Source: an uncultured Ruminococcus sp. (GTDB lineage Bacteria; Bacillota; Clostridia; Oscillospirales; Ruminococcaceae). From it: a stretch of DNA of 64,000 nucleotides. Shown piece by piece: positions 15,044 to 24,528 of this stretch (position 1 is the stretch's first letter; every line of letters begins with the position of its first letter). The stretch is from assembly GCA_900543145.1 (NCBI GenBank), contig UQPZ01000008.1, forward strand, positions 1-64,000, written 5' to 3'. A model generated the notes under the pieces. It had not been told where the DNA came from. It did not search any database and worked only from the letters and a program-made list of their open reading frames with translations. The translations under genes were made by a program, and so were the position numbers.

Positions 15044-16978
15044 ATGAGCAGAATCAGAAAACGTATAGCGGTTTTTATGGCTCAGCCCGAATCCGCTTAC
15101 CAGATAGAACTGATGCATGGGATAAATTCAGAAGCGTTCAGGCTTGATTACGACGTTCTGCTTTTTTCAACATTTCTGAAACAAGGCGGAAACGCAGAAT
15201 TTCAGATAGGCGAAAAAGAAATATTCAAGCTCCCGAATCCGGAGCTGTTCGACGCGATCATTGTAGTTCCGGATCTTATTCAGATACAGGGCGCTCTGGA
15301 ATACATAGAAAACAACATAATAGCCGGCTTTGAAGGACCTGTAATTTATGTAAACTGTCACGACAGCGGCAGGCTCTGCGTTTACGAGCAGTCAGATGAG
15401 GATTTTGAAATGCTTGCCGAGCATCTGTGCTCAGTTCACGGCTGCCGCAGATTTGCGGTCATGCTTGGACCTGAGGGGCACGACCACTCGGTCTCCCGTC
15501 TTAAAAGCCTGAAAAAGGCTCTTTCAAAGAGAAATATAGAAATAAGCGGCGAGGATATTTATTACGGAGACTTCTGGTACAATAAGGGCGAAGAAACCGC
15601 CGAGAAGATACTGTCGAAGAGATCTCTTCCCGACGCAGTAATGTGTATAAGCGATATTATGGCTATAAGTCTTGTCCGTGCCTTTGAAAAGCGGGGGCTG
15701 TCAGTACCGGGTGATATAATTGTAACCGGCTACGACTCCAACGGAAGCACCTTGGACGAGCCGTACTGCGTTACTTCAGTTTCGATAAATAATGTTTCAA
15801 TGGGTATCAGCGCAGTAAGAGCTGCGGTACAGAGGGCGGATATGGAATTTCCAAAAGCAAGCAGCAAGGGAAAGCTTATTTTCAGCAATACCTGCGGCTG
15901 TCCGACCAACGTTCCTAAAAGGCTGGTAAGTCTTTGGAAAAAACCCTACAGCGCATATGACGAATCCTCCGATTTTCATTCCGGCTTTAACTTCATGAAC
16001 GAAGTGCTGATAGGCTCGGCTGACCTTTGGGATATGCTTTGGAAGATAAAATTCTACAGCTATTATATCAAAGGCTGCTCAAATATATGCTTATGCCTTT
16101 GCGATACGTTTCATAAGTTGGAGAAGGGCGAAGATATAGACGAATGCAAATTTGGTTATTCCGACACGATATATCCCTGCCTGGACCTGACCGATAAAGA
16201 TATTGTAGATCTCGACCGCTCTTTCAGCCGAAATATATTATACCCCAAGCTTTTCGAGCCGCATGAAAAGCCCTGCTCTTATTATTTTGCTCCGCTTCAT
16301 TTCAACAGTACGACCTTCGGCTATGCAGTTATTGAAAACAACGATCCTGAAAAAAGCGTCTGCTGTTATTTGAGCCAATGGATAAGAAACTGCACTATTG
16401 CCCTTGAATCGCTAAAGCGTCAGCTCCGGCTGAGAATACTCTACCGCAAGTTTGAGGAAAGTACGATAATGGACCTCAGCACCGGACTTTACAGCAGAAA
16501 CGGCTTCAATCTGTATTCCGTAGGTATGCTGGAAAAGGCAGGCAGACTGTCAGCAAGATTCGTGCTTATCCTGAGCGATATAAACTGCCTTAAATATATA
16601 AACGATAAATTCGGTCATACCGAAGGCGACAAGGCTATTCAGACCTCGGCTGAAATATTCAGAATAAATACAGAAATTCCGGGCAGCTACGATGAAAGAA
16701 ATTTCAGGATAGGCGGAGATGAATTTGTAAAAATAATGATCGGCAGTATCAGCGACGTAGAAATAAACTGTCATATAGAGAAAATGCAGAAGCGTCTGGA
16801 ACGCTTTAACAGCGAATCTAATCTTCCCTACCCTATATATCTGAGCACAGGCTATTATGCTGTTACACCCTCTTCAAGCGATACGGTTGACTCTATCCTT
16901 TCCGAAGCTGACCGCAGAATGTTTAAAAATAAGCAGGATATAAAAAGCCGTACCGGTTTCGATTTTAAAAGAATATAA
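15044..16978 (+). CDS. LacI-type sensor domain fused to a GGDEF diguanylate cyclase
   Basis: A 644-residue protein. Residues about 1-300 look like the periplasmic-binding-protein fold of LacI regulators (KRIAVFMAQPESAYQIELMHGI, then ISDIMAISLVRAFEKRGLSVPGDIIVTGYD), but there is no DNA-binding helix-turn-helix, signal peptide or membrane helix. So it should sense a ligand, perhaps a sugar, inside the cell. A middle region (about 310-480) may be GAF-like. The C-terminus is a GGDEF domain with the intact catalytic motif RIGGDEF (about 554-560) and the usual DINxLKxINDxxGHxxGD block, so c-di-GMP synthesis is likely. GGGGAGG lies 7 nt before ATG 15044. It is monocistronic. Confidence 0.87.
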   Translation: MSRIRKRIAVFMAQPESAYQIELMHGINSEAFRLDYDVLLFSTFLKQGGNAEFQIGEKEIFKLPNPELFDAIIVVPDLIQIQGALEYIENNIIAGFEGPVIYVNCHDSGRLCVYEQSDEDFEMLAEHLCSVHGCRRFAVMLGPEGHDHSVSRLKSLKKALSKRNIEISGEDIYYGDFWYNKGEETAEKILSKRSLPDAVMCISDIMAISLVRAFEKRGLSVPGDIIVTGYDSNGSTLDEPYCVTSVSINNVSMGISAVRAAVQRADMEFPKASSKGKLIFSNTCGCPTNVPKRLVSLWKKPYSAYDESSDFHSGFNFMNEVLIGSADLWDMLWKIKFYSYYIKGCSNICLCLCDTFHKLEKGEDIDECKFGYSDTIYPCLDLTDKDIVDLDRSFSRNILYPKLFEPHEKPCSYYFAPLHFNSTTFGYAVIENNDPEKSVCCYLSQWIRNCTIALESLKRQLRLRILYRKFEESTIMDLSTGLYSRNGFNLYSVGMLEKAGRLSARFVLILSDINCLKYINDKFGHTEGDKAIQTSAEIFRINTEIPGSYDERNFRIGGDEFVKIMIGSISDVEINCHIEKMQKRLERFNSESNLPYPIYLSTGYYAVTPSSSDTVDSILSEADRRMFKNKQDIKSRTGFDFKRI

Positions 16979-16983
16979 AATAT

Positions 16984-17034
16984 ACAGCGCCCCGAAGGAA
17001 CGGTCAGAAATTCCTCAGGGGCGCTGTTTTTTTG
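16984..17034 (+). terminator. Intrinsic terminator after the GGDEF gene
   Basis: ACAGCGCCCC...AAGGAA pairs with TTCCT...GGGGCGCTG (16984-17026), then a run of seven Ts. Confidence 0.88.
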
Positions 17035-17050
17035 TATATAAGCTTAAAAA

Positions 17051-17066
17051 TGTTCCACGTGGAACA
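17051..17066. other. parS: parS-like centromere site 1
   Basis: TGTTCCACGTGGAACA is a perfect 16-bp palindrome and matches the ParB/Spo0J parS consensus of Firmicutes (TGTTNCACGTGAAACA) closely. It lies between a terminator and the 3' end of araD, away from any promoter. The same 16 bases recur at 24763. No parA or parB gene is in the window. Confidence 0.85.
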
Positions 17067-17243
17067 TATTTTCTTTGTAAGAACTGCGGGTCAAAATTCA
17101 TTGCTTGACGGGATTTTTAATGAATAAATAGTTAAAACTATATATGTATATTATTAAATACTCCTGAGGAAATATATACTTAACAAAGACAATGCATACT
17201 TTCCCTGCACCCGAATTAGCTTAGATCAGACAAGCGTATATAA

Positions 17244-17939
17244 TTACTTTTTCTGACCGTAATAGGCATTTTCACCGTTCTTACGCAGATAATGCCTGTC
17301 AAGCAGCTCTCGGCTTATGCCGCCTGCCTGAGGATTCAAGGAAAGGGCATGAAAATTCATAAACGCCGCTTCCTCAAGCACAACGGCGTTATGTACCGCT
17401 TCAGCAGCGCTTTTTCCCCATGCAAAAGGACCGTGATTTCTGACCAGAACGGCGGGGATCTCAAGGGGATTCTTTCCGCTGAAGGCTTCGATTATAACAT
17501 TTCCCGTTTCTTTTTCATATTCACCTTTTATTTCCTCAGCAGTCATATCCCTTGTACATGGTATCTCTCCGTAAAAATAATCTGCATGAGTAGTTCCCAT
17601 AGGCATTACTCCCATACCTGCCTGAGCAAACGACGTCGCCCAGCGGCTGTGAGTATGAACGATACCTCCCAGACTCTCAAAGGCTCTGTACAGCGCAATA
17701 TGAGTAGGCGTATCGCTGGAGGGTCTGTACGCGCCCTCCACGGCTTTTCCTGAGGACAGGCTGACTACGGTCATATCCTCCGCTTTAAGCCGGTCATACG
17801 CAACTCCTGAGGGCTTTATGACCATCATCCCGCTTTCCCTGTCAACTGCCGAAACGTTTCCCCAGGTAAAAGTAACGAGATCATACCGAGGAAGCATAAG
17901 ATTTGCTTCCAGTACCTCCCGCTTCAGCTTTTCAAGCAT
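17244..17939 (-). CDS. araD: L-ribulose-5-phosphate 4-epimerase
   Basis: A 231-residue class II aldolase-fold, metal-dependent enzyme that converts L-ribulose 5-phosphate to D-xylulose 5-phosphate, the last arabinose-specific step. Visible motifs: TWGNVSAVDRESGMMVIKPSGV (about 25-46), THIALYRAF and the metal-binding HTHSRWATSFAQ (about 95-106), and NHGPFAWG (about 168-175). The length is standard for AraD. ATG 17939 has AAAGGAGAG 6 nt upstream. It follows the kinase gene by 13 bp and closes the ara operon. No terminator is obvious in the 180 bp downstream before the parS site. Confidence 0.93.
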   Translation of the reverse strand: MLEKLKREVLEANLMLPRYDLVTFTWGNVSAVDRESGMMVIKPSGVAYDRLKAEDMTVVSLSSGKAVEGAYRPSSDTPTHIALYRAFESLGGIVHTHSRWATSFAQAGMGVMPMGTTHADYFYGEIPCTRDMTAEEIKGEYEKETGNVIIEAFSGKNPLEIPAVLVRNHGPFAWGKSAAEAVHNAVVLEEAAFMNFHALSLNPQAGGISRELLDRHYLRKNGENAYYGQKK

Positions 17940-17952
17940 TTTATCTCTCCTT

Positions 17953-19536
17953 TCAAATCAAGGCGTCTGCCGCCGCTTTTTCGGCTTCAAGTCCTGCTTT
18001 AAAGCCTGCCATGTATTTTTCAAAGCTTTCCGAGCCTCCGACATCAGGATAAACAGTCTTTTCCTCCATAGACACGAAAACCTCCTGCTCAAGAAACTTC
18101 GCCAGAGTTCTTCCCTCTCCGCAATTCATAAATGCGGAAAGCAGAGCCATTCCCCACGCTCCGCCCTCGCCCGCAGTTTTCATTACCGAAACCGGAGCTT
18201 TCAGAGCGTCGGCAATAAACTGCTGAGCAACTCCCTCTACCTTGAAAAGTCCCCCGTGTCCTGTGATCCTTTCCGCTTTGACTCCCTCGCTGTTATATAG
18301 TATATCCATTCCAAGCTTTAAGGACGCCGCCGCAGTATAAAGCTGAGCCTTAAAAAAGTTGGCAAGGTCAAGCCTTGCTTCGGGCCTTCTTATATACATA
18401 GGACAGCCCTTTTCAAGTCCTGCCGCAGGTTCGCCTGAAATAAAGTTATAGACCGTTATCCCTCCACAGCCGCTTTCTCCTTTAAGCGCATTGTTATAAA
18501 GCAGGCTGTAGACCTTCGATATATCAATATCAGCCGAGCAAAGCCGTGCGAATTCAGCAAACATATTTACCCAGCTGTCCAGCTCAGAGCAGCAGTTATT
18601 GCAGTGAACCATAGCCACCGGCAGGCCGTCGGGGGTAGTAACTGAGTCTATCTGAGGATATACCCCTTTAAGCTGCTTGTCAAGCACCAGCATTGAAAAT
18701 ATAGATGTGCCTGCCGAAACATTTCCTGTACCTGGAGAAACGCTGTTTGTCGCAGTCATTCCCGTACCTGCGTCGCCCTCCGGAGGACATACGGGAATAC
18801 CTGCTTCAAGACTTCCGGAAGGGTCAAGGAAATGAGCTCCCGCTTTGGTCAGAAAAGCGCCCTTTTCTCCTGCATTTCTAACCTTCGGCAGGATATTCCT
18901 AACGTCAATATCAAAGCCCTTCCGCTTTAAGCTGTTATTTATAAGCTCTATGAACCTGCCGTTATAGGCGATACCGTCAAGAGGGAATATTCCCGACGCC
19001 TCTCCTGCTCCCACCTCAAATCTTCCGGTCAGCAGGAAGTGAATATATCCCGCCAGCGTATTGATCCTATAAAGCTTCCCCAAATGCTCCTCTCCGTTAA
19101 GCACCGCCTGATAGAAATGTGCTATGCTCCAGCGCTGAGGGATATTAAAGCCGAAAAGTTCGGTCAGCTCTTCAGCTGCCTTTTCCGTTGTTGTATTCCT
19201 CCAGGTACGGAAAGGAACAAGCAGCCCGCCGTCCTTATCAAACGGCATATATCCGTGCATCATAGCGGAAACCCCCATTGCACCGAAGGTTTTCAGTTCA
19301 GCACCGTACTGTTCCGAAACGTTCTCTGCAAGAGAAGCATAGCAGCTTTGAAGTCCTCTGCGTATATCGTCAAGTGAATAAGTCCAGTATCCGTTCTCAA
19401 AGCGGTTCTCCCAGCTATGGCTTCCCGATGCTATAGGAATGTAGGAATCGTCAGTAAGAACCGCCTTTATTCTTGTAGAACCAAGCTCGATACCAAGAAA
19501 TGTCCTGCCTGCTTCGATCTTTTCCCTTACCGTCAT
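17953..19536 (-). CDS. araB: Ribulokinase, FGGY family
   Basis: A 527-residue sugar kinase that phosphorylates L-ribulose. The N-terminal ATPase-fold strand is FLGIELGSTRIKAVL (about 13-27), with FGAMGVSAMMHGYMPFD at about 85-100. The C-terminal half has EGDAGTGMTATNSVSPGTGNVSAG and ITGHGGLFKVEGVAQQ, as expected of FGGY kinases. The role is set by its place between araA (17 bp upstream) and araD (13 bp downstream). By sequence alone it could be another pentulokinase. The ATG has GGGGGA about 9 nt upstream. Confidence 0.87.
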   Translation of the reverse strand: MTVREKIEAGRTFLGIELGSTRIKAVLTDDSYIPIASGSHSWENRFENGYWTYSLDDIRRGLQSCYASLAENVSEQYGAELKTFGAMGVSAMMHGYMPFDKDGGLLVPFRTWRNTTTEKAAEELTELFGFNIPQRWSIAHFYQAVLNGEEHLGKLYRINTLAGYIHFLLTGRFEVGAGEASGIFPLDGIAYNGRFIELINNSLKRKGFDIDVRNILPKVRNAGEKGAFLTKAGAHFLDPSGSLEAGIPVCPPEGDAGTGMTATNSVSPGTGNVSAGTSIFSMLVLDKQLKGVYPQIDSVTTPDGLPVAMVHCNNCCSELDSWVNMFAEFARLCSADIDISKVYSLLYNNALKGESGCGGITVYNFISGEPAAGLEKGCPMYIRRPEARLDLANFFKAQLYTAAASLKLGMDILYNSEGVKAERITGHGGLFKVEGVAQQFIADALKAPVSVMKTAGEGGAWGMALLSAFMNCGEGRTLAKFLEQEVFVSMEEKTVYPDVGGSESFEKYMAGFKAGLEAEKAAADALI

Positions 19537-19553
19537 TTATTTGTATCCCCCAG

Positions 19554-21023
19554 TCAGTTTTTTTTCAGCCTTGCCGTTACATCAAGCATTTCAAGCCGCT
19601 GTTCAAATTCGCTTAGTTTGGTATCGGAATCTATTACCACAAGCTCTGTATCGGTCATTTTAGCAAACAAACGAATATCCTCTGCTGTAAGCGCAGTAGA
19701 AACTACCGCATGATGAGCGCCGCCTGCATATATCCACGCCGCCGCACCGGTCGGAAAGTCAGGCTTCAGCTTCCACATAAGGCGGGCTACAGGCAGCTTC
19801 GGCATAGGCTCAGGCTGTTTTACCAACGTTATTTCAGCGCACACCAATCTGAAGCGGTCGCCCATATCTACCATAGAAACCGCTATTGCTTCACCCTCTA
19901 TTCCGTCGAACACAAGACGGGCAGGATCTGATTTTCCTCCAATACCGAGAGGATGCACCTGAATTTCAGGTTTTTCTGCGGCAAAGACCGGTGAAACCTC
20001 AAGCATATGAGCCGCAAGCTCAAGCTCGCTTCCCTCGGTAAGATCGTAGGTATAATCCTCCATAAATCCTGTTGCACCGTTTCTTCCCTCCGCCATTTTA
20101 CTGAGTACGGCACAGAGAGCTCCGGTTTTATAATCCCCCTCAGGTCCGAAGCCTATGCCCTTAGCCATAAGCTCCTGAACCGCAAGTCCCGGCAGCTGAT
20201 TTAAGCCGTGCAGATCCTGAAAGGTATCTGTAAACGCCGATATATTTTCTCTTTCAATAAACTTTTCAAGCGCCGCCTGATACTTCGCCTGCTCCCGTAC
20301 AGCGGAAATATTATCAGTAGAGATCTTATACCTGCTTTTATATTCGGACATTTTAAGGTCTATTTCACTTTCCGTAATATCGCAGATAATATCAGCAATA
20401 TCCCCTACACCGTAATAGTTTACGTTCCAGCCGTATTTTATCTCGCTTTCGACCCTGTCGCCGTCGGTAACGGCAACGTCACGCATATTGTTTCCAAGCA
20501 TTGCAACTCTCATTGTTTTTCCGAATGCAACTGCTTTTGCCGCCTGAGCAAAGCGGCGTATTTTCTCTATTACCGAAGCATGACGGTAATAGCCGGCCGC
20601 AACCTCCCGCTTTATACCGAGTCTTGTACAGATAAAGCCGAACTCCCTATCGCCGTGGGCAGACTGGTTCAGGTTCATAAAATCCATGTCTATCATACTG
20701 TAAGGAAGCTTTTCATTGTACTGTGTATGCAGATGAAGCATTGGCTTGCTGAGCCGCTGCAATGCCCTTATCCACATTTTTGCTGGAGAAAAAGTATGCA
20801 TCCACATAATAACGCCGATACATTCGCAGTCGTCCGACGCTTCGGCGCAGACCCTTTCAGCCTCAGCGTGATCTCTTACAACAGGCTTGAACACTACATC
20901 TGCGTCAGATCCAAGCTTCTCGTCAAGGAATTCTGCGATCTCACGGCTGTCCTCTGCTGCCTTTGCCAGAGTTTCCTCGCCGTAAAGATCCTGACTTCCG
21001 GTAATAAAATATAATTTATTCAT
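19554..21023 (-). CDS. araA: L-arabinose isomerase
   Basis: A 489-residue enzyme that converts L-arabinose to L-ribulose. It begins MNKLYFITGSQDLYGEETL, a hallmark of AraA. The metal-binding residues should include Glu in GFGPEGDYKTGAL (about 300) and the His of YTYDL...HMLEVSP (about 350). The length is normal. ATG 21023 is preceded by GGAGG at 8 nt; the open frame continues upstream to 21314 but crosses the promoter. It is the first gene of araA-araB-araD. No arabinose transporter or AraR-type regulator gene is adjacent. Confidence 0.95.
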   Translation of the reverse strand: MNKLYFITGSQDLYGEETLAKAAEDSREIAEFLDEKLGSDADVVFKPVVRDHAEAERVCAEASDDCECIGVIMWMHTFSPAKMWIRALQRLSKPMLHLHTQYNEKLPYSMIDMDFMNLNQSAHGDREFGFICTRLGIKREVAAGYYRHASVIEKIRRFAQAAKAVAFGKTMRVAMLGNNMRDVAVTDGDRVESEIKYGWNVNYYGVGDIADIICDITESEIDLKMSEYKSRYKISTDNISAVREQAKYQAALEKFIERENISAFTDTFQDLHGLNQLPGLAVQELMAKGIGFGPEGDYKTGALCAVLSKMAEGRNGATGFMEDYTYDLTEGSELELAAHMLEVSPVFAAEKPEIQVHPLGIGGKSDPARLVFDGIEGEAIAVSMVDMGDRFRLVCAEITLVKQPEPMPKLPVARLMWKLKPDFPTGAAAWIYAGGAHHAVVSTALTAEDIRLFAKMTDTELVVIDSDTKLSEFEQRLEMLDVTARLKKN

Positions 21024-21047
21024 AGCAAAACCTCCTGCCTTTTTCTC

Positions 21048-21076
21048 AGTATATAACATCAGAGAGGGTTTTGCAA
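21048..21076 (-). promoter_or_regulatory. SigA-type promoter of the ara operon
   Basis: Minus strand: TTGCAA (21076-21071), 17-nt spacer, TATACT (21053-21048), about 25 bp upstream of the araA start. No clear operator palindrome overlaps it. Confidence 0.75.
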
Positions 21077-21177
21077 GATTTTTATTTATTAACGGTAGAA
21101 ATTTATTAATCTTAATTGTACAGTGATATGTAAAACGACGGTTACGGAGATGATATTGGGAAATAAACCAAATATAC

Positions 21178-21215
21178 GAACAAGCTCCGGCAAAATCGTT
21201 TACCAGAGCTTGTTC
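21178..21215. repeat. 13-bp stem hairpin upstream of araA
   Basis: GAACAAGCTCCGG (21178-21190) pairs with CCAGAGCTTGTTC (21203-21215) with one mismatch. Neither side carries a good T-run, so its role is open: a terminator for an unseen transcript or a regulator site. Confidence 0.5.
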
Positions 21216-21373
21216 ATAAGCTGTTATAAATATAAAATTACATTTTTCAATCCACGCATTTAAACCCACGTAAAAATGCGACTTATTTATAATAGTAACT
21301 ATTAAAAATAGCAAATTAAATATTTTTGTGCAAATTAAACAAAATTTTACCTTTTATTTTGTATAATTTAATG

Positions 21374-21403
21374 TTGACAAAAATGTGCATTTTAAGTTAT
21401 TAT
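21374..21403 (+). promoter_or_regulatory. SigA-type promoter of a short-peptide transcript
   Basis: TTGACA (21374-21379), 18-nt spacer, TATTAT (21398-21403). Confidence 0.6.
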
Positions 21404-21575
21404 ATACATGATGTTTTTAGAAGTTGTAAACCTAAAATTACATGAAGGGCTGTACAAAAGCATATAATAAAAATAATTTAAATTAAGCAGAGCAACAACT
21501 AAAACCAATTATAACAATTACTGCTTTAATATTATAGCATAAAATATTACAGTAGTCAACTAGAAAGGAGGAACT

Positions 21576-21671
21576 ATGTATTCTTTAAATTATATTTATA
21601 AAGATAAAGTTGAAAAACCCGGCGAAAGCCGCGAAGTTCACGCTGAGATAAGCGTAACTAAAGAACGTGAA
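21576..21671 (+). CDS. Possible 31-residue peptide gene (frameshifted?)
   Basis: A strong AAAGGAGG site lies 5 nt before ATG 21576. The frame runs 31 codons to TGA 21669. It is charged, without signal peptide or membrane segment. If one A is removed from the AAAA run at 21660-21663, the frame continues into a plausible second part (EREHRNFIKIVLSIFKSSD) and ends at TAA 21721, giving about 48 residues. So this could be a real micropeptide, a gene broken by a one-base insertion, or a frameshift site. A promoter lies 170 bp upstream and a terminator 100 bp downstream, so a transcript of about 400 nt is likely. Confidence 0.4.
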
Positions 21672-21769
21672 CACCGCAACTTTATCAAAATAGTTCTCAG
21701 TATATTCAAAAGCTCCGATTAAACCGCTTGAGCCTTTACAAACTTTATTGCCGAAAGTACACTTATAGA

Positions 21770-21808
21770 CTGACTTCATTTCACAAGAGGAGTCAGTTTT
21801 ATTTTTTT
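21770..21808 (+). terminator. Terminator of the short-peptide transcript
   Basis: ACTGACT (21770-21776) pairs with AGTCAGT (21792-21798), followed by TTTATTTTTTT. The 140 bp from here to the next terminator show no gene. Confidence 0.7.
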
Positions 21809-21948
21809 ACTGACCCGTCTGCTGTAAAAACTAATTATCATAGCAGCTCAGCGCTGAGAGTTTACTTCCGTCCGGAAAATCCGGCAAGATAATCTATAGA
21901 AGCCTTACAGGACTTTGCTGATATTACCGCAAGTATCTTTCAAAACGC

Positions 21949-21980
21949 AAAAGGAGCGATTCTTCAGAACCGCCCCTTTT
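21949..21980 (-). terminator. Terminator of the cellobiose phosphorylase gene
   Basis: Minus strand: AAAAGGGGCGGTTC pairs with GAATCGCTCCTTTT around a TGAA tetraloop (21980-21949) with small internal mismatches, ending in TTTT. Confidence 0.75.
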
Positions 21981-22002
21981 TATATTATTTATAGCTTTAA
22001 AC

Positions 22003-24411
22003 TTAACCCAAAACAACCACGATCTCAGTCTTTTCTGTCATCTTGCACTCGCATACAAAATTGCCCTCGACTGCTTCGCCGTTTACTGTGATCGACTTAA
22101 CGCCGCTCTGAACATGGTCGGGATTCTGAACATCAATAGACAGATGCTTTCCACGGAAGTTCTTTTCGATCTTAAAGCCGTCCCAGTCGTGAGGAATAGA
22201 CGGACTGATAACAAGACCCTCTGCGTTCGGACGCATACCGCAAATACCCTCTACACAGCCTACCATTACCGTTGAGCCTGTTCCGGTGAGCCAGTGAACG
22301 TGTGAACGTCCCTCAAACGGCGAACGCTTCGATTCTGTAAACTGACCGTGAACGTACGGCTCGAGAATTCTTACCTCAGCCTTGTCGTTCATGCTTGCAG
22401 GCGCCGACTCAAGGAAGTATTCAAACGCCCTGTCGCCGTGTCCCAGCAGGGATTCCGCAAGGATCGCCCAGCCCTGGGTCTGAGAGAATATACCGCCGTT
22501 TTCCTTTGTATCCGGATTGAAAATATGCATAAGCGCGCCGTCAAAGTAGTGATCGACATAAGGCGGATCCATTATCTTAACACCGTAAGGCGTATTAAGT
22601 ATATCATGAACGCTGTTCATTGCCTTGTCAGCCTGCTCCTCTGAAGCAAAGCCGGAAATAACAGACCATGACTGAGGATTGAGCCACATTGAAGCCTCAG
22701 GGTCGCTCTTTGCGCCTACGACCTCTCCGTCCTCACGGATACCTCTGATAAACCTGTCCTCGTCCCAACAATCTGAAAGCGATCTGCCAAGCTCGGCCTG
22801 AACCTTATTGATGTACTCAACGTATTCGGTATCTTTCCTTTCCTCGGCGTAGCCCTTTATTACGCTCATTGCATAGTAAAGCTGGAACGCAACAAACGTT
22901 GACTCGCCCTTCTTGCCCAATCTCAGGCAGTCGTTCCAGTCAGCGTGAAGTCCGGCAGGCATAGCGTGTGCACCCAGTCTTTCCATCGAGAACCTTATAG
23001 CGTTCTTCAGATGATCGTAAACTGTGTCCTCTCCGCCGTTAGCGTATACGATAACCTCGTCAAGGAACGCCTTGTTTCCGCTTTCACCGATATACTTAAC
23101 TATAGTCGGGAACAGCCAGAGCGCGTCGTCAGCTCTGTAGGAAGGATGTCCGGTCTCCTTGGCGTAAACAGAATTTTCATCGTTTTCGTCAGGGCAGTTC
23201 TCATGGCCTGCGTTGTGGTCGAACTTAACAAGCGGCAGACCGCCTCCGTTATCTACCTGAGCGGAGATCATAAACCTGATCTTATCAGCCGCAAGCTCAG
23301 GATTGATATGTATAATACCCTGAATATCCTGAACGGTATCTCTGTAGCCGTAGCCGTTTCTCAGTCCGCAGTAAATAAACGAAGCGGCTCTCGACCAGAT
23401 AAACGTAATAAAGCACTGATAAGCGTTCCATACATTTACCATATTATTGAACTCGGCGGAAGGTGTTTCAACCTGGAAGTTGTTCAGCTCTCCGTGCCAG
23501 TAATCAACAAGCTCTTTTATCTCGGCGTCACACCTGCCCGGCTCGTTGTAGGAATTGATGATCTCATCAGCCGCCGCAGGGTTCTTCTGTCCGAGTATGT
23601 AAATAACCTCAACTGTCTCTCCTGGTGCAACCATTACCTCAGACTGCAAAGCGCCGCAGGCGTTTGAGTTATAATTGCACTTATTGTCACAGAAGCCTCT
23701 TTCAACTGCGATAGGATTTCCGTAGGTTCTGTACGGCCCGATAAAGCTGTCAAGATTTCCGTTATATGCGGAAACATCAGCGCCCGCAACTCCGAAGAAT
23801 CTTTCTCTCCAGTTTGAACCGTTCTCGTCCTTGCCGCTGTTTTCATTGATGTGCTGAACGATCTTGTTGCCCTCGAAGCTTGTTCTGGTAATAAACAGCG
23901 TATACTGAAGATTTACCTGATCCTGCTCATAATTGTTCTCGTTTGTAAACTCAACAAAGCCGAAAAGCGAAAGGTTTCTGTAGGTATCGCCGTTGTTTGT
24001 AAGCTTTGTTCTCCATACCTCATAGGTCTTGTTAAGAGGAACGTAATACGTTACCTCGGAATGAATATCAGCATAATCGGCAAGCATTGTAGTATAAGCC
24101 GTGCCGTGGTGACATTCGGACTTGTACTTGTCAAGAGGCTTTCCTACCGGCTGCCAGGAAGCCGACCAGTAATCAGCCGTATCGTTGTCGCGGATATAGA
24201 TATATCTTCCGGGAACAGCAATATTTGTGTTGAAGCGGTAACGGACGTGTCTGCCGTTAGCTCCGCTCTTTACGAAGCTGTAGCCCCCCGCGTTGTTTGA
24301 AATGATAGCGCCGTACTCAGGCGAACCGAGGTAGTTTGCCCATGGTGCAGGCGTATCGGGTCTGGTGATTACATACTCTTTGTTTTTGAGGTCAAAATAA
24401 CCGTACTGCAT
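22003..24411 (-). CDS. Cellobiose phosphorylase, GH94
   Basis: An 802-residue cytosolic enzyme that splits cellobiose with phosphate to alpha-glucose 1-phosphate and glucose, saving one ATP. It begins with the family pattern MQYGYFDLKNKEYVITRPDTPAPWANYLG. The catalytic Asp is in ADWNDCL at about residue 490, the same position as in characterised cellobiose phosphorylases, and the phosphate-binding region follows in the C-terminal part. The length is normal, and there is no signal peptide. RBS AAAGGAG lies 8 nt before the ATG. It has its own promoter and terminator. Cellodextrin phosphorylases are longer, so cellobiose is the likely substrate. The presence points to growth on cellulose breakdown products. 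Confidence 0.95.
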   Translation of the reverse strand: MQYGYFDLKNKEYVITRPDTPAPWANYLGSPEYGAIISNNAGGYSFVKSGANGRHVRYRFNTNIAVPGRYIYIRDNDTADYWSASWQPVGKPLDKYKSECHHGTAYTTMLADYADIHSEVTYYVPLNKTYEVWRTKLTNNGDTYRNLSLFGFVEFTNENNYEQDQVNLQYTLFITRTSFEGNKIVQHINENSGKDENGSNWRERFFGVAGADVSAYNGNLDSFIGPYRTYGNPIAVERGFCDNKCNYNSNACGALQSEVMVAPGETVEVIYILGQKNPAAADEIINSYNEPGRCDAEIKELVDYWHGELNNFQVETPSAEFNNMVNVWNAYQCFITFIWSRAASFIYCGLRNGYGYRDTVQDIQGIIHINPELAADKIRFMISAQVDNGGGLPLVKFDHNAGHENCPDENDENSVYAKETGHPSYRADDALWLFPTIVKYIGESGNKAFLDEVIVYANGGEDTVYDHLKNAIRFSMERLGAHAMPAGLHADWNDCLRLGKKGESTFVAFQLYYAMSVIKGYAEERKDTEYVEYINKVQAELGRSLSDCWDEDRFIRGIREDGEVVGAKSDPEASMWLNPQSWSVISGFASEEQADKAMNSVHDILNTPYGVKIMDPPYVDHYFDGALMHIFNPDTKENGGIFSQTQGWAILAESLLGHGDRAFEYFLESAPASMNDKAEVRILEPYVHGQFTESKRSPFEGRSHVHWLTGTGSTVMVGCVEGICGMRPNAEGLVISPSIPHDWDGFKIEKNFRGKHLSIDVQNPDHVQSGVKSITVNGEAVEGNFVCECKMTEKTEIVVVLG

Positions 24412-24499
24412 ATTTTATGCTCCTTTATAATAATATTTGACTACTCTTCCCCGCAGGTACCAGCAGACTTACGCGTCAAATTTTGCTTGCGTCTATATC

Positions 24500-24528
24500 A
24501 TTTTAGCATACATTAACATACTTGACAA
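24500..24528 (-). promoter_or_regulatory. SigA-type promoter of the cellobiose phosphorylase gene
   Basis: Minus strand: TTGTCA (24528-24523), 17-nt spacer, TAAAAT (24505-24500). The remaining 24529-24762 shows no gene or clear signal. Confidence 0.75.

Noticed and set aside
19039..21014. Plus-strand ORFs up to 268 codons opposite araB and araA
   Set aside because: Antisense shadows of well-supported enzymes; no start signals.
22348..24300. Plus-strand ORFs up to 240 codons opposite the cellobiose phosphorylase gene
   Set aside because: Shadows; the minus-strand frame has the family motifs over its whole length.
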